Source: Phaseolus vulgaris | Lineage: Eukaryota; Streptophyta; Magnoliopsida; Fabales; Fabaceae | Reading direction: 5' to 3' | Assembly (NCBI RefSeq): GCF_000499845.2 | Contig: NC_023754.2 | Coordinates: 18,416,111-18,480,110 of the forward strand | Length of the DNA stretch: 64,000 nt | Part shown: positions 47,579-61,363 of the stretch, piece by piece | Numbering within the stretch: the first letter of the stretch is position 1 | Layout of the letters: the number at the start of each line of letters is the position of its first letter | The notes under the pieces: model-generated | The model's database searches: none | The model's input: the letters and a program-made list of their open reading frames with translations, nothing else | What the model was told of the DNA's origin: nothing | Program-made: the position numbers and the translations under genes

Positions 47579-49195
47579 TATTATTTGGTTATGGGTCCAT
47601 CCCGTTTGCAATATGTACTTGGTATTGAAAGCCTATTAGATTCATTGGTTTATATTTGAGGAATTGTGAGGTCATGGACCAATATTGTTAATAGAGCGAA
47701 ACGATCTGAATGTTGATTTCTAAAATTAATGAAAAAGATCTCATTTACTCATAAAAAGAGAAAGGTGTTAATGAAAATAAGTAGTTGGATATGCCGAATA
47801 GAAAATAATAATGAAATAAGAGTTGAAAAGAATACTAAATAAAAAAAACAATATAAGAAAGAAGGGAGACGATAAAAAAATAAATTATTCAACTGGAAAA
47901 CCACTATTTCTTAAGAGATAACTATAACATAGTGTACAAAAATAATAAAAAGAAAAAATTTGAAAGAAATAAGAATCTATTTCTCTAATTTTGTGTTTGT
48001 TGTTTTGTTTATTTATATTATTAACATATGTGAACTTTCCATACTGATCTAATGCTTCTTTTCAATTTAAATGGTCAACTTGCATTAAATATTAAATTTT
48101 CAAATGAAGTAAAATAACACATGGAACTTAAATATGTTTAAGAAAATTCAAATAATCAAACTAGTACCCCTATATGCAATTAATCCAAAAAATAAATAAA
48201 AAACCTTATTCCAAGTAAAAGTTTAATTGGTAACCATTGTTATCCTCCTTTGATAAAATAAAATAAAATTGTTATCCTCTTTGCAAACTCCATTATCACA
48301 TACTTCTATTGTGCTAACCAACTTGTCATATGGCGAAGTTTTTAGGTAAAATCTACTTGTGTTTATCCTTTATCCATTAGGAAAAATTTTTTACAACCCA
48401 CTTTTCTAAAACATCTACTTACAACTATTTTAATAATAAAATATTATTTAAATAATGATAACAATAAATGTAATGAAATATTATAACAGAATAATATTTT
48501 TTAATAATTAAATATTATATTAAATAATAATAATATAAATGAAGTATTATAATAGAATAATATTTTATGTAGTTGCAAGGTGGATGTTGAAAAAAGATCA
48601 GTGTGAAATGATCACGACCCTAGCCATTATTAGCCCACTCTTTTTAGATTTTCTTAAAGTGTTTTAATTATAAAAACAAATAAATTTTAACTAAAATACA
48701 AATATAGATAATTTGTGTTTTAAAACACTAGTAATAAAAAAATTGCATATGAAGAATATTTTGTTTTCTAATTCTTTTAGAATCATAGAAATTTGTTTTA
48801 AATTTTACTTATAGTTTATTTGTTTACTTTTACACTCATAGAAATTTGTTTTAAGCTTATAGTTTATTTATTTAAGAATATTAAAAGCATGATTTCAACC
48901 GATTTTTTTTAATTGAACGGTAAATTTTAAATGTAATTTTTTATTTTAAAAAATCATATTTTAAATTAAAATTCCTATTATTTTCTAAAAAAGTATTGAA
49001 ATCCTAATATTTCTTAAATCTTTTTGCCTCTGAAACCCTTAAAAAAACAGTTACTCAGTGCAGAATCTATTGTCATTTGAATCAGTCCTTCAAAATCCAA
49101 CAAAAACATATAACCTGTGATATTATGATGTTCTTTTACTTCCTTCCCAGTACATGCTCTTCCTCTTCTAAACACTCATAACAGGAAACGGTGCA
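47579..49195. other. AT-rich intergenic DNA and promoter of the LRR gene
   Basis: No gene seen. The last 100-150 bases should contain the promoter and leader of the gene starting at 49196; acatataac at about 49105 is a weak TATA candidate. Confidence 0.45.
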
Positions 49196-52100
49196 ATGGA
49201 ACCCGATTCGAATGCCACCACCATAACCATAAACGTCAAGTTCAATGGCGTCACCATACCCATCTCAATTTCACCCAACTCTACCATCAAAGACCTCAAG
49301 TCCCTTCTTCTACCTTCCACCAATGTCCTCCCTCGGGGCCAGAAACTCATCTTCAAAGGTTTCACCTTTTGCCCCTTTCTCTTTTTCATTCAACACCCTT
49401 ATGAAAGAATCCCCCACCCCTTTTGAATTGGTGTGTGTGAATGAAAGTAATGAATGATTTTACAGGTAAGGTTTTGGAAGACCCCCTGACTTTGACTGCA
49501 TCTAACTTGACTAATGGATCCAAACTCATGCTTGTGGCTTCTCAAGGTTTATATCAAGGGGTATTGTATATGGCTTTCTTAATCTCTTTCTCTGTTCTGT
49601 TTTTTTTGTCTGTGGAGATAGTGTTCAGTAAAATTAGTTTTTATTTTCTATTAATGAGTTTAGAATTCACACATTATACATGAAAAATTCTAGTCACATA
49701 GACAAACACAGTGAAGAATGTGTTAGAGAATGTATCCTGATGTATGGTAAGATTATTGGTTTTGTAATAACCATTTTGAATGTTATATGAGGGGTGGTTT
49801 CTAATTGGCTAATTGTGTAAAAATCTTAACATGATGCATGAATATTTAAATTGAAATCGTAAACTTTATTGAAGCATGATGGGTCGTTAACTCTGCTGTA
49901 TTATATTATGATTTCATCATTAAGTTAAAATGTGGCTTTATGGGTATTGGGTAACCAATGAAAAATCTTTTGCACGAATGCCTTGGCAAACTTGGTATAG
50001 ACAAACTAGATGGACCCTTTCGTATAGGAGGTGTATGGAGCTTCTCATTGAAAATAAAAATTATGTTTATAGATGTGACTGTGTAGAGTTTGTTTGTTCC
50101 TATGGAGATCAGAAAAATGTAGCTTGAAGATTTCGATTCTTTGTACAGGATGGTCCCATCTTGAAGAAAGCTAATGTTGTTCCCAAATCGAGGAAAGATA
50201 GTCACTTAGGCTCTAGCAATGACGTGAAGAAAATTCCTGTCAAGAACAGGATGGAACGGTGGAAAGCAACAGGAGTTGTAGCATTGTCTGAAAGCAACTT
50301 GGAGGTAATAATATTTTGTTCATAGTTTTGTCATTTATTCAACTGGAGGCTTGGTTTTGTGACAAGCGGAAATTTAGAGACCAGGAACATGCTAAATTTT
50401 ATTCAATGGCACAGTTTTGAAGATTTTTCAGATTGATATCATATTGTGCAATTGCAAACAAAATGGTATGAAAGTATCCTCTTTTATCATATTCTGTAGG
50501 TCACATGTTAGGGGTGTGTAGGGTTCACTTCAAATTATAGCATGATTGAGCCAGGCTATAACTTCATTTACAAAACAATCCATCAAATTATTGTAATTCA
50601 AAGTAGATTTCTTTTTCCAGTATAAGAAAGTTTTTGGTGGAAGGGAAGTTGGCATTCCAAGGTTAAGGCATGTTACAATACTAAGAGTTTGCAGTGTCGC
50701 TTATGACAAAAGAGTGAACCCAAGACCTTTGCATCAATGCTGTTTGATCCTAACAATTTGGTCAACTGCTATTGCTTAATTCATGGTAGTTTTATATGAT
50801 TGTTTATAAGTAGGTTTTTGGTGTGTTGCAAGATGGACCACTGATTATTATGGTTAAAATTAAGATATTTTGTCTTGTCTTTTTTATCCCCGTAATTGTT
50901 CGTTGTCTTTGGCCAGACCAGAAGAACTTCATAGTGTCTTGTTTATCTTTTTTATCTCTTCTATCCATTATTTTACCATAAATATCTTATTGAACAACCA
51001 CACATGGTGTGATGGGTTATACCACAGACAAATCACACGGGAAAAGGGAATTCCATGCTACCTCTCTGCAGACAATAGGGCAGAATAAATCACTGATTTC
51101 ATGTTCATATCTGATGTGACACTCAATCTTATGTCAGATATCTGCTGAGGTCAAATGCTTTACAAGCAAATAATTGGAGTTCCAACTCTAGTTTGTCATT
51201 TTGGATTAGGCATAGCGCTAGACAGCATCGTAGAACTTGCTGGAAGTTACATTTGCAACTTTGCATGTTATTATACCGAATAAATTGTTATTAGCTGCGT
51301 AATAATACACTTATTCTAGTGGAAGGATAGGTTCCAGTATTGCTGTTCACTTCAGTCTTACAAACAGTAAAACCTATTATAATCCTAAGCAACTTAGTGT
51401 AGAGAGGTCTAACAGCTCAAGTCTAGGCTTGAACTCATTATACAATTTTTTGCTTAAAATCCAATAATAATGGTGACTGGTCCTTTATAGTTAACCATAG
51501 CCTACATTAGTTAGTCCTGATAGCATGCTCTATGCCTTGGTGAATCTAGAAAAGAAGTATTTAAACAGTCAATAAAAGAGAAACAGAAATCCCTGAAAAA
51601 TAAAATAAATTGTTATAAGATGTAATTTATTTTCAATTGTAAGAAACTCTCATTTTCCTAGAAATTTTTATTCAAATAGGCCATACCTGAAGAAGTGTGG
51701 GTTTGTGGATCTTCTGCAAGAGTTCTAGATTGCAACAAGAATTCAATTAAAAGTGTCCCTGATGAAATTGCACGTCTTACAGGTCTAGAGGTAAGCTGAA
51801 CGTCTCTCTTCTATCTCTATAGGTTTAGTATCTGCTACATCCAGTTGTTTTTCTTGGGAGCAATAAATAACATATTTTTGAAACACTGCAGAAACTACTC
51901 ATGAATTCAAACGAGATAGAGGATGAATCAATTAGGTGGGAAGGACTAACAACTCTGAAGTACATAACTGTATTATCATTGAAGCATAACAAGTGAGTAG
52001 ATGTTATCATTTGTAGTTCCAATGTGTGCCTGCTTGGATTTATTTGCATAAGTCAACAAATAAATTTATACAAGTATTGCTTTCATTATGGATTTTTGTT

Positions 52101-54003
52101 AGTCCCTTCTAAATCATCATAATTTGCAACAGTTGGTCCCTTGCCCAAAGATAATCGGGTGGAGTAAGTATATTTGATGTTTATGTTTCTAGCATATTTT
52201 TGTGAAGTTAATGTAAAATGCTAGAGGTTACTTACATTGTGTTCTTAAACTAACACCAATTTCTGACCATTATTTCAGTTATTCTAGTTTATTGTTAAAT
52301 CTATTAAAAATTCTTTAGCATATTTGAAAGATGACTTCAAAATTTCAACCTTGGCTTCTAGGTCTTTATATTTAAAGTTGATCAAGAATGTTGTTTCTTC
52401 ATGTAATTTAGCTGTTTAACATGATTTCTCTGCAGTTTAACTACTTTGCCGTCTGCTCTTGGATCTCTTACCTCTTTGAAGGAGCTGTATGTTTCCAACA
52501 ATAAATTGGGTGGCTTTCCTGATGAAATAGGGCATCTGACAAAATTAGAAGTTTTGCAAGCCAACAACAATAGGTATTATTTAAAATTCAGTACTTGATT
52601 AAGTATGGAGATATTTTTGTATCACATTGTAAGTTTGGTCAAATCACTAAAACCCTGTTTAAGGATTGTCCTGCACTTGACTTGTTTATTTGGTCCATCT
52701 ATTTGTGATTCATGGGTGATTGTTTACTACATCTTGCAATTTTAAGTTATGAATATACATTCTTATTTTCTGGGTCCAATTTTGTATGTATAGATATTTA
52801 GTTATATACTACATACTCATAACTTAAGATACTCAACCAACCCTCTCCTCCGTTATCAAGCCTCTTCCTCAAAACCCTAACTAAATAGAAAATATCAATA
52901 AATAAATAATTTTAAAAAAAAATCCCTAATCCTTGTTTTTTGTTGTCGAAATTATAAAGTAAATTTGGAAATGTCAGATTAAAATATGTGTCTTTATTGG
53001 CCAGTGGAAGAATCTGTCATGAGTAGCCCCTGTCCATCCCTTTCATCAAGTTTTAATCTAAAAGTCTGAGACAATGCATTATACTACTTAGCTGAATGAA
53101 ACAGTTTATGCAAAATCCATCTACCTCTTGCAGTAATTACTACTGACAAATTACTACCAAAGTTGTTATTTTGATTGATGTGTATCTTGTTCTCAGGATA
53201 AGTGTAATCAGTGACTCTATTGGGAACTGCCATTCTCTTGTTGAGGTACAGTTGCTGGTCTTCTATCCTTTCTCTCATCTTTGTATTCCTTTTTCAGAAG
53301 GGACTTTCCAATTGAGACAGCTTTGAAAAATTAAAACGTCAATGAAAGTAATATTTTTTTCGATAGTGTATAAACTCTTAAATATACTTATCCAACTTTT
53401 CTTGTGACATAGGTTGATTTCTCATCAAATCTTCTGTCAGAATTGCCAGAGACATTTAGTTGTTTGAACAATTTGAAGGTAGCCTTTTGTGACCCATCTT
53501 ATCTGCATAAAAAAAGAAAATTTAAGTGGTTTGTTTCCCATCACAAGTTATTTATTATCTATTTGGTATGTTATCTTTAAATGTAAAATGCTAGAGGTTA
53601 CTTGCATTGTGCAGGTATTGTATCTTAGTAACAATGCAATGAAATCTCTTCCATCTAAACTATTCAAGACCTGTTTTCAACTCTCCACACTGGATCTCCA
53701 CAATACAGAAATAACAATTGATTTCCTGCGCCAGGTGTGCACGTTTTCTTGCGTTATATTTTGAACCAAAACCAAATATTTCACTTCACCAGAAGGCTTG
53801 GCTTATCAATAATTATGTCAGTTCAACTGAGCATGTAATCTCTAAGAAACAAACTGTTACATGACAGCAAAATATGCATTGCTTTCTTGCAGTTTGAAGG
53901 GTGGGACAATTTTGACGAGCGCCGGCGCTCAAAGCATCAAAAACAAATTGATTTCCGGGTTGGAGTCTCTAGAGATTTTGATGAAGGTGCTGATAAGAAC
54001 TAA
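49196..54003 (+). CDS. Ubiquitin-like domain plus leucine-rich repeat protein
   Basis: Ten exons join without a break: 49196-49358, 49466-49560, 50149-50304, 51680-51790, 51892-51992, 52436-52573, 53197-53245, 53413-53478, 53615-53734 and 53893-54003. They total 1110 bases, 369 residues, with GT..AG at every junction. Residues 1-86 form a ubiquitin-like fold (ITINVKFNGVTIPISI, STIKDLKSLL, LPRGQKLIFKGKVL, SKLMLVAS). Residues 87-125 are a polar linker. From about 126 to 333 come seven or eight leucine-rich repeats of the LTTLPSALGSLTSLKELYVS type. The tail (DNFDERRRSKHQKQIDFRV) is basic and acidic. The layout matches Arabidopsis At2g30105, whose function is unknown; a link to ubiquitin or proteasome pathways is inferred from the first domain. 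The last seven exons are repeated almost perfectly at 61458-63780. Confidence 0.92.
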
Positions 54004-54223
54004 AATTATTTATGTTATTACAGATAGTATTCATGAAGTTCATGTCCAACCATGATGGCACTTGCTATCTTAAGGTTCCTGTGGAGAGAAAAAATAAATG
54101 CTTGAGTACCCTTTAAAAAGTTGTTGTGTTGTTATTTTAAAAATTGAGGTCCAAATAAGGATAATGTGTCATTCTTTGTGTTATTACATGCCCTATGTCT
54201 GTGTGTATGATAAGATAAGGAAG
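51586..54223 (+). repeat. Long direct repeat, copy 1 (other copy at 61364-64000)
   Basis: Begins at gaaatccctgaaaaataaaa in intron 3 of the LRR gene and includes exons 4-10 and about 220 bases of 3' flank. Against the second copy I found one T/A substitution (near 52914) and one 1-base deletion (in exon 9) over about 2.64 kb. The repeat may extend beyond 54223, because the second copy is cut by the window end. Confidence 0.95.
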
Positions 54224-55438
54224 TTCCAGGTATTTGGCTTACAATTCATGGATTTGATATCTGGTTTGAAGGTTGACACAAAATGATGACTTGCAGAGTC
54301 ATGCCTCATGCAATACGTTGGAAAAAAAAAAGTATGCTTCAAGGTAAGAAATATGTTTGATTAAATTTAATACTTTAACAAATATTTTCCAAATTTAAAA
54401 TAATTGAAGTTAAAATTATAATTAACTAAGAAAATACCTTCTTTATATTATTATCATGAAAGTATAATTTTCTCACCTTCATCTTGTAAATAAAGAAATA
54501 AATCATAATGTTAACTAATGAACAATAATCCGAAAATAATTTCTAGAATTCATGGCAAGTAATGGAACGTTAAATTCTCAAATTCATATTTTTTAATCGG
54601 TATGACAAACACAGTTTAAGATTTGAAAATTTGAGAAATTTTGAAGTTAGACAAATCAATAAAATACTACAAAGGCTCAATCACGCCATTGATTTTGTCT
54701 TCCATTTAAATCTTATTCGAATGTTTTTGTGTAATTTATTTTAACTTAACAGTTGAGATTTGAAAAAATCTTCACATTATTAATAGTGTTTGGTGAATAA
54801 TTTTTTTCAAAAGTAATCTAGTGTTTTTTAAAACTTAAAAAACGATTTTAAAAATACTTCTATAATTTCATTCATAAAATTTGACTGATATTTAGATGTA
54901 TTTTATGACTTAAATTTTATTAATTTTTTACTAAATAAGATATTGACATTGATAGTATTATTGTTTAGGATTTTTTATTATATACTTTATTTCAGTTATA
55001 TATGTCATTATTTCGAGACGTTGATACTGATAGATAGTATATTTGTTTTAATCATTATATATATATATATATTATTTTATTTTTAAAATTTATAAAAGTA
55101 GTGAAAATACATTTAAAAATTAATATTAAAGACTAATTAAAATTTTATATAAAAAAAGTTAGTATAAAATAATTTCGCTAAACATTCATATCCCGCCAAG
55201 CAATTTTCTTAACAAAACTGTAGTAATTTGATTTGGATGCAGAAGTGAAATATTAAGAGAAGCTAGCATAACAAGACAAAGATAAAAAAGAGGTGAGAAA
55301 GAATGACAGGAAGAAGAAAGTGGTTTTCTGAATTCACATGAAAATTGAAATAATGTTTTTCCTTTTTGTATCAATTATGAATATGATGCATGAGAGAGTC
55401 AAACATGCCAAAGATGAAAAGGCAACTTGAAGTTGCTA
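54224..55438. other. AT-rich intergenic DNA between convergent genes
   Basis: 3' flanks of the LRR gene (plus) and the E1 gene (minus). Contains a (TA)n at about 55048-55070. No gene seen. Confidence 0.5.
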
Positions 55439-58400
55439 CTAACGGAAATAAATGGATATTTGAGGGATGTCAATGTCATTATCATCATCATCCTCACATG
55501 CGACAACAACGTCCAAATGACGACGGTATGAGGGAATGTCCAACTTGGCTACATCCCTTCCGAGATCTGCTACCTTTTTGTCCATTCGCTCTTTATGCTT
55601 AGGGAACATGCTATTATAGAGCAGGCAACTTCCACAGGAAATACTATAAGCATTCAAACCCTTTGCCTTCAGCCATTCAAGAAGTTCTCTCAGGGTAGGA
55701 TTATCTCCAACGATCCATCTATCCCAAACTGTCCAATTCATATCTTGATGTTTTATAATCTTCGGTGGAACTGGTTCAGCAATTGAAAACAGAGGCAGCG
55801 CTAAGTTAGCAAATGTGTTTCTGTAGTCTTCAACTTTGTGCCCTCCATCCAAAACTTTGTAAAGCTCCAGGCAGACAAGACCAGTGGCCATAGCGGTCGA
55901 GGTTGCAATTGCAGGAATGATCCGTCCAGCAATAAACTTGGCTTTGAGCTTGTCGACTTCAGGAATGCTGTAATTCCGAGCCCTCATGTTGGCAAGCCCA
56001 GCAATCACGTCCATATGGTAGTTTGTATCATCATCCTGCAGTTAAATGGCAGAATGGTAAATTCTCAATTGACGATAACTACTCAGAAAAATATATAAGC
56101 ACACAAAATGCAGAATAGTTCACATCAAGTACATATAAACTTAAGATCATAACATAACTACAAAATATACAAATTGACGAGATAACAATTTTATCAGGAG
56201 TGTGAAACAACGAGGAGGGTCAGAAAAAAACAACAATCAAAGTAACAAAGGAAATGCGGGACCTTCTCAAACTGAATTGGTTTCATCCTGAACCCTGATG
56301 GCAGATTAGCCCGGCACCTCTCTAACTCAACTATCAGATCATTAATAACTGCTGCATCATCTATAGAAGCTGTCGCAAGACTGGTAGCCTTCTCATCTGT
56401 CACTATTTTCACACCTTTCTTGGGCTCAAAGTCAGGTACTATCAACCTATCCACAGCTTCGGCCACCTTCCTAGTGTTCTTAACCCAATCAGGGATTGGG
56501 ATACCAAATGTTTCTGCACGTAAAATTGAAGTTGCCAACACAAAATTTAGATGACCCAAATCAGAGGATGAGAACTGCAGTGGATGAGGGAATCTTTTTG
56601 GTGCGGACCAGAAAGGAGCTCCAGTACTAGTTGCAGCATCTTCAGGAAAAGTATAGATCAACTGCTTCAACCGGTTGGCAAAATAATCCTCAAACCTGTA
56701 GAGAAATGTGTTATAAATAGACACAACTAATATGCTCACACAACATTAATATATAAGTTAATAGGGACTAGCATATACTGCAAAGGAACATACTTCAGCC
56801 GAGCCCAACTGATACAATCTTCAAAAGTTTCACACTTGTCCGTGTCCAGGCACTCAAGAACACGCTCCAAGTTATCCCTTGCTTGAGCATCACCAGCATT
56901 TCTCATTGAACTGGTATATTCACCTGGGTTAGACAAATATGCATTTACTTCAGCTGGAGTTTTCTCAAGCAGACCCTCAAATTCAGATCGAGCCCATGTC
57001 AAGCAGTGGTCAATGTTGTGTGGAAATGAGTGTACAGTGCACATTGGAGCCTGTTTCTCAGGAGGATCTCTTGATGCACCATAGTTTTCTGTCAGGTGAG
57101 GAATAACCATCTGAGTATTGCATTTGGCTCCAAGAGTTCCAGACTCAAGAAGAGGCTTTTGGAAATACAAGCATCTCTGATCAACATATAACCTTGCATT
57201 AACATTGTCTAGGGCATTTATAACAACATTCAGATTTTCCCAGAAGGTGTCGTTGAACACATTTTCAGTTTCTGTGCCAACCCGATTTTGTAGAGCTTCA
57301 ATATTAAAACTAGGATTTATGGATGCAGCAGCTGAAGCAGCAACTGTGGACTTTGCCTGACCAATATTCCAATCACGGAAAAGAAACTGCCTGCTTAGGT
57401 TACTCTTCTCTATCACATCATCATCAGTAACGGTGAGCTTACCCTGACTTCCACAAGAAACTCCCATGAGAGCAAGATTTTTTAAAAATTCACATCCCAA
57501 AGCACCAGATCCAACTACAAACACTTTAGAATCCTCTAATTTTTTCTGTAATTTCCGTCCAAATACTGAAATCTGTGCATCATAACGACCATTAACTGGT
57601 CTGAAATCATCTGGGTCTACTGGTTCTGAAGGGAGTGATTCCACAGAGTCAAAGTAGAAGAACTGCAGAGGAACTAGAAGTTAAAACCATAATAAATAAC
57701 AAAGACTAGTGTTATTAAGTGCTGATTGTATTCTATTCTTGGAAATCATTTTCAGTAATTTAAAGAAACAATCATAAATTGATAAGCGTAGTTCCTTAAT
57801 ACTGTTTTTAAAAGTAATACCAATTTCTTCAGTCTTCAAAATAAAGAATCCAGATAAATTGTTTTGCCTTACTATTAGTTTTCTATCCCGAAATTAGTTT
57901 ATGAAAATTATTTCTAAAATCATTTTAAAAACAATAAACTAAAAATCAGACCCTTCTGCCATATTAAACGGTTCTTATTAAAGAGGCAATTGACAAAAGT
58001 TCAGAAAACATCAGTTCCACAGAACAAATAAACAACATATTTTACCAATAGCCTATAATCCTATGTGACTGTTGGGTATCATGACACACCAGACGCTATT
58101 TCAAAACAAAGAAAAATATCATGGTTTTTATTAAATGAGTGTCTATCTCGCTATCTTTATTTCTAATCTTAGCTACTATGTATCTAACTTAGTTACTTGG
58201 CTTGGATTGATTGGTATATAATATACTCACATGATTGTGTTCCTATAATGACGGATTCAAAACCTAAAATATACTAATACGAGAGAGGGCAACGATCACA
58301 GAAATTTCCCTAAAAAAACAAGTAGACCATGGCTTAAAAGGGTGATCAAAACATCAATTTCATATTCCAGAGTTTTGGATGTGCTATATAGAAGCAATTA

Positions 58401-61083
58401 ATCAATATTGACCACACAGGGGATTAATCAGCACAAGCTTCTTCCTCTCTCATGATGCTTTTAATGTATGCATTAATCTTTCCTTTCTGTTTGACATTAC
58501 TTAAATAAGTATACCATTAATTTTCTGGTACATGATGACCAGGATTCAAACCAATGTTGTAGAAAGGGGATCGATTAAAAAGACAGTAACTCAACTCATA
58601 AGAGCTATGAATATACAAAATAAATCATAAATATTAAGATCAAATGCATAATACAACTAAAAATAGATTCATATGCCATAAAATGACTTGAACAACCTTC
58701 ATCTGACTCCATTTTTCTTCAAATTCTAAACAGAACAGAACACTCTAGAAGTCTAAATAGAAGCAAGAACAGAAGAATAAAACAATAAAAGTTATAAAAC
58801 AGAATGAAGTTGAAGATGAAGGCAATGATGACCAACGATGTTGAAGGTGGCGCTAGTGAGAAATATGTGAGTGGGAGATGGCAACGCAAACCTTCTCATG
58901 CATAGCTGTTTGATTCTTGTTTTAAATTATAATTGGGAACACTAGGGGAAAAGAGGGCCATCTTTTTCAAACTTTTAAACTGGATCATTAGAAACACAAA
59001 TCGAAAAATCCCTACTAGGATTCAGGTAACTCAACCCGAGGCTCTGCACAAACAGATTAACACAGTGCACGAGCAGGGGCATGATTAACATTGGTCCAAA
59101 CTTAAAACAATCATTACTTCTAAAATATTTTCGCATGACAAAAGAAGATTAGGATTGAAGTTAAGACTTTTTTTAACTGCAGGGTACTTACCCAAGTTTT
59201 GAAGGTTGCGTAATAGAAAACTCTGGTACATTGTGTATCAGGATATTTTTTACGGCAGCTCAACAATCAAATAAATCCTTATATTATGCTAGCCTTTCTG
59301 AAGTTGGGTGATATCATAAATCAATTATAAGAGCAGAGTACACAGGTCTTGTTCGACCAGTAGGAAAGGGTTAATTTTCTTCTGAAACTACATTGGGTAA
59401 GTAACTAATACTATAAAAGAAACAACGAATTGAGCACACACCCATCAACAAACTATCTACTTGAAAAAAAATTAAATTTATCGATAAAGATATTTATTTA
59501 GGTTTGGTTTCAGCTATCACAGGCTTGGTTTCACCTTGCACAACAAAATTTCAAAACTCGAAAAATGCCTAAAAATATTCTGACCTGAAAAAGTGGATGA
59601 AATTTCCCAGAGCACGCTTTGACAACCTCCTGTCCAACAATTCCACCAAACATAGCAGCCATTGGATTCAACACTGCCCTGGCACCAAAGGCAAAGTTTC
59701 TCAAAAGTTTTGGATTAATGTCTTCTAATTTCCCATCACTAGTGTTGTCATTAATTTCAGTGACAACAGATATAAGCTTCTGTGCATCTTCCTCCGAACC
59801 AGCCACAGGTAAGCGACCTAGCTCAGAAATGAATCTATCCAAACCCTGGAATGCTAAGTGAAGGAGAGGTGGGCGGTCAAACTTAGAAAAATCACTCAGA
59901 AGAAAATCACCAGGATCACTGAGTGCTTCCCTCAGTGACTTAAAGTTCAATACCTTTGATTGTTTGACCTGTGTAACAATACCACCTTTCTCATACATAC
60001 CATAATTTGTAGTGTCTTCTTCAAGAGTAAACGAATATGCTCTAGCATTTTTAATCTTTCTAGGCTTTCCATCATTCAATTCTTTCATACCATGAATTTC
60101 AGAGAATACAACAAGATCTCCGTCCTGAAACTCAAGCCTCTCATCGTCAACACATGATACTAGAGAAAGGTTGTCGTTGCTTACGGATGCAATTATGCCA
60201 CTGTGGGGTTCTTCTCCATCAACATCAACAACAGTAAACTCAGGCCCAAAATCACAGAACACGGAACCAAAAAGGCCTCTAACTTCAGTTTTAATAAAGG
60301 CAATAGGAGGCTGATGACTGCGGCAATAATCATTGAACTCACAGGCCTTCTCAAGACTGATATCAGTAAAAACAACAGCCTACAAATTAGTGAATAAAAT
60401 TAGTAAGTATATGATCAAACTAAACTTCGATAAAAAGGAAGAGTTACAGTTGAAAATATGAAGAATCCAATTTATTAACACCATTACAAACGAACATGAA
60501 AAATATCAGCATTCAATTACTTCAGAATTATACAGATCAAACAAAGACGTATTTTATGCAAAGGTACAAGAAACAGGACATACAGAAAGGTGAGTCTATC
60601 ACTGTGATTCATTTACTAATAAAAAATTGTAATATAAATGCTATACAATAACAATAATCACTACTAGTGACCTCATTTGCAGTACTCAAAATCTATGGAC
60701 ATAAGAATTAATAAGTAAAACGATATTCAGTTATGAAAGAGAAGTGACTAGAACTTACTAGTTCTTAACAAAGAATGGCATGACAACCATAAAAACAAAT
60801 ACATTGTAATAGAAAATAACATTAAGTACATTTTAAAGAAAGATTAGACTGCGGAAGTAGGTACTTGAAAATTAGAAAGTTGCTCTTTTGTCAGATGAGT
60901 AGTCAAGCTTTGGACAATCACAGCATTGTTGAGCTCCTGTAGCTTGCTAACAGAAGATGTTGCCCTGTTTTTTACCAACATCATTCTCTGAAAATACAAA
61001 GTTACTGGATAGATCCCACAGCTCCACATTCCCCTCATCATGCAAGGTCACAGATTTGACACCAGCAAGAACGAGATTCTTCG
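55439..61083 (-). pseudogene. UBA1: Ubiquitin-activating enzyme E1, 5' end absent and one frameshift
   Basis: Five exons are visible: 61083-60865, 60379-59585, 57662-56794, 56695-56263 and 56035-55439, giving about 970 of the usual roughly 1080-1100 residues. E1 uses ATP to adenylate ubiquitin and hold it as a thioester. Seen: the first (inactive) adenylation half, the second half with [17 protein letters not shown] (ATP loop) and [17 protein letters not shown], the catalytic cysteine in [14 protein letters not shown], and the C-terminal ubiquitin-fold ending [10 protein letters not shown]. Missing: the N-terminal exon(s), about 100 residues; the first visible exon begins inside a codon, so it was spliced to something upstream. 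That exon also has six A residues where the family reading needs five (around 60970-60976), shifting the frame to an early stop. The last four exons are fully open. It may be a genuine gene damaged by assembly errors; pseudogene status is provisional. Confidence 0.85.
57663..59584 (-). other. Long (1.9 kb) intron of the E1 gene
   Basis: Separates the exon ending HPLFQ (donor GTCAGA) from the one starting [12 protein letters not shown] find no nested gene or recognisable transposon in it. Confidence 0.6.
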
Positions 61084-61363
61084 CTGAAAGCAGTAAACTT
61101 CATTAGAAATCCAAGATTTAAAATTTCAGAGCGGAGACTAACTTCAACCTAAATACCAATACCATTAAATAAAAACTCAAATCACACAACAAAATGAATA
61201 GTTGAAATTACATAATCAAGTGATCTCTCAAAAAACTAATCCAAATCATAGATTACAAATCTATAAAAGAAACTACAGTACTGATTCCATTAGGTTATAA
61301 TCAAAGGCAACATCAACGTAATTGCCCATATCACAGGATGCGAAAAATCCTCAACTTCTAGTT
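61084..61363 (-). other. Partial E1 intron up to the duplication junction
   Basis: Sequence upstream of the first visible E1 exon (acceptor TTTCAG). It ends abruptly at 61364, where LRR-gene sequence starts in the opposite orientation. No E1 exon is seen between here and 64000. Confidence 0.7.

Noticed and set aside
49168..49389. Minus-strand 73-codon frame over the first LRR-gene exon
   Set aside because: It is the complement of a recognised exon (ubiquitin-like domain) and has no features of its own.
51586..54223. Transposition as the cause of the LRR block duplication
   Set aside because: I saw no inverted ends, poly-A tail or target duplication at the 61364 junction, and introns are retained, which excludes a retrocopy.
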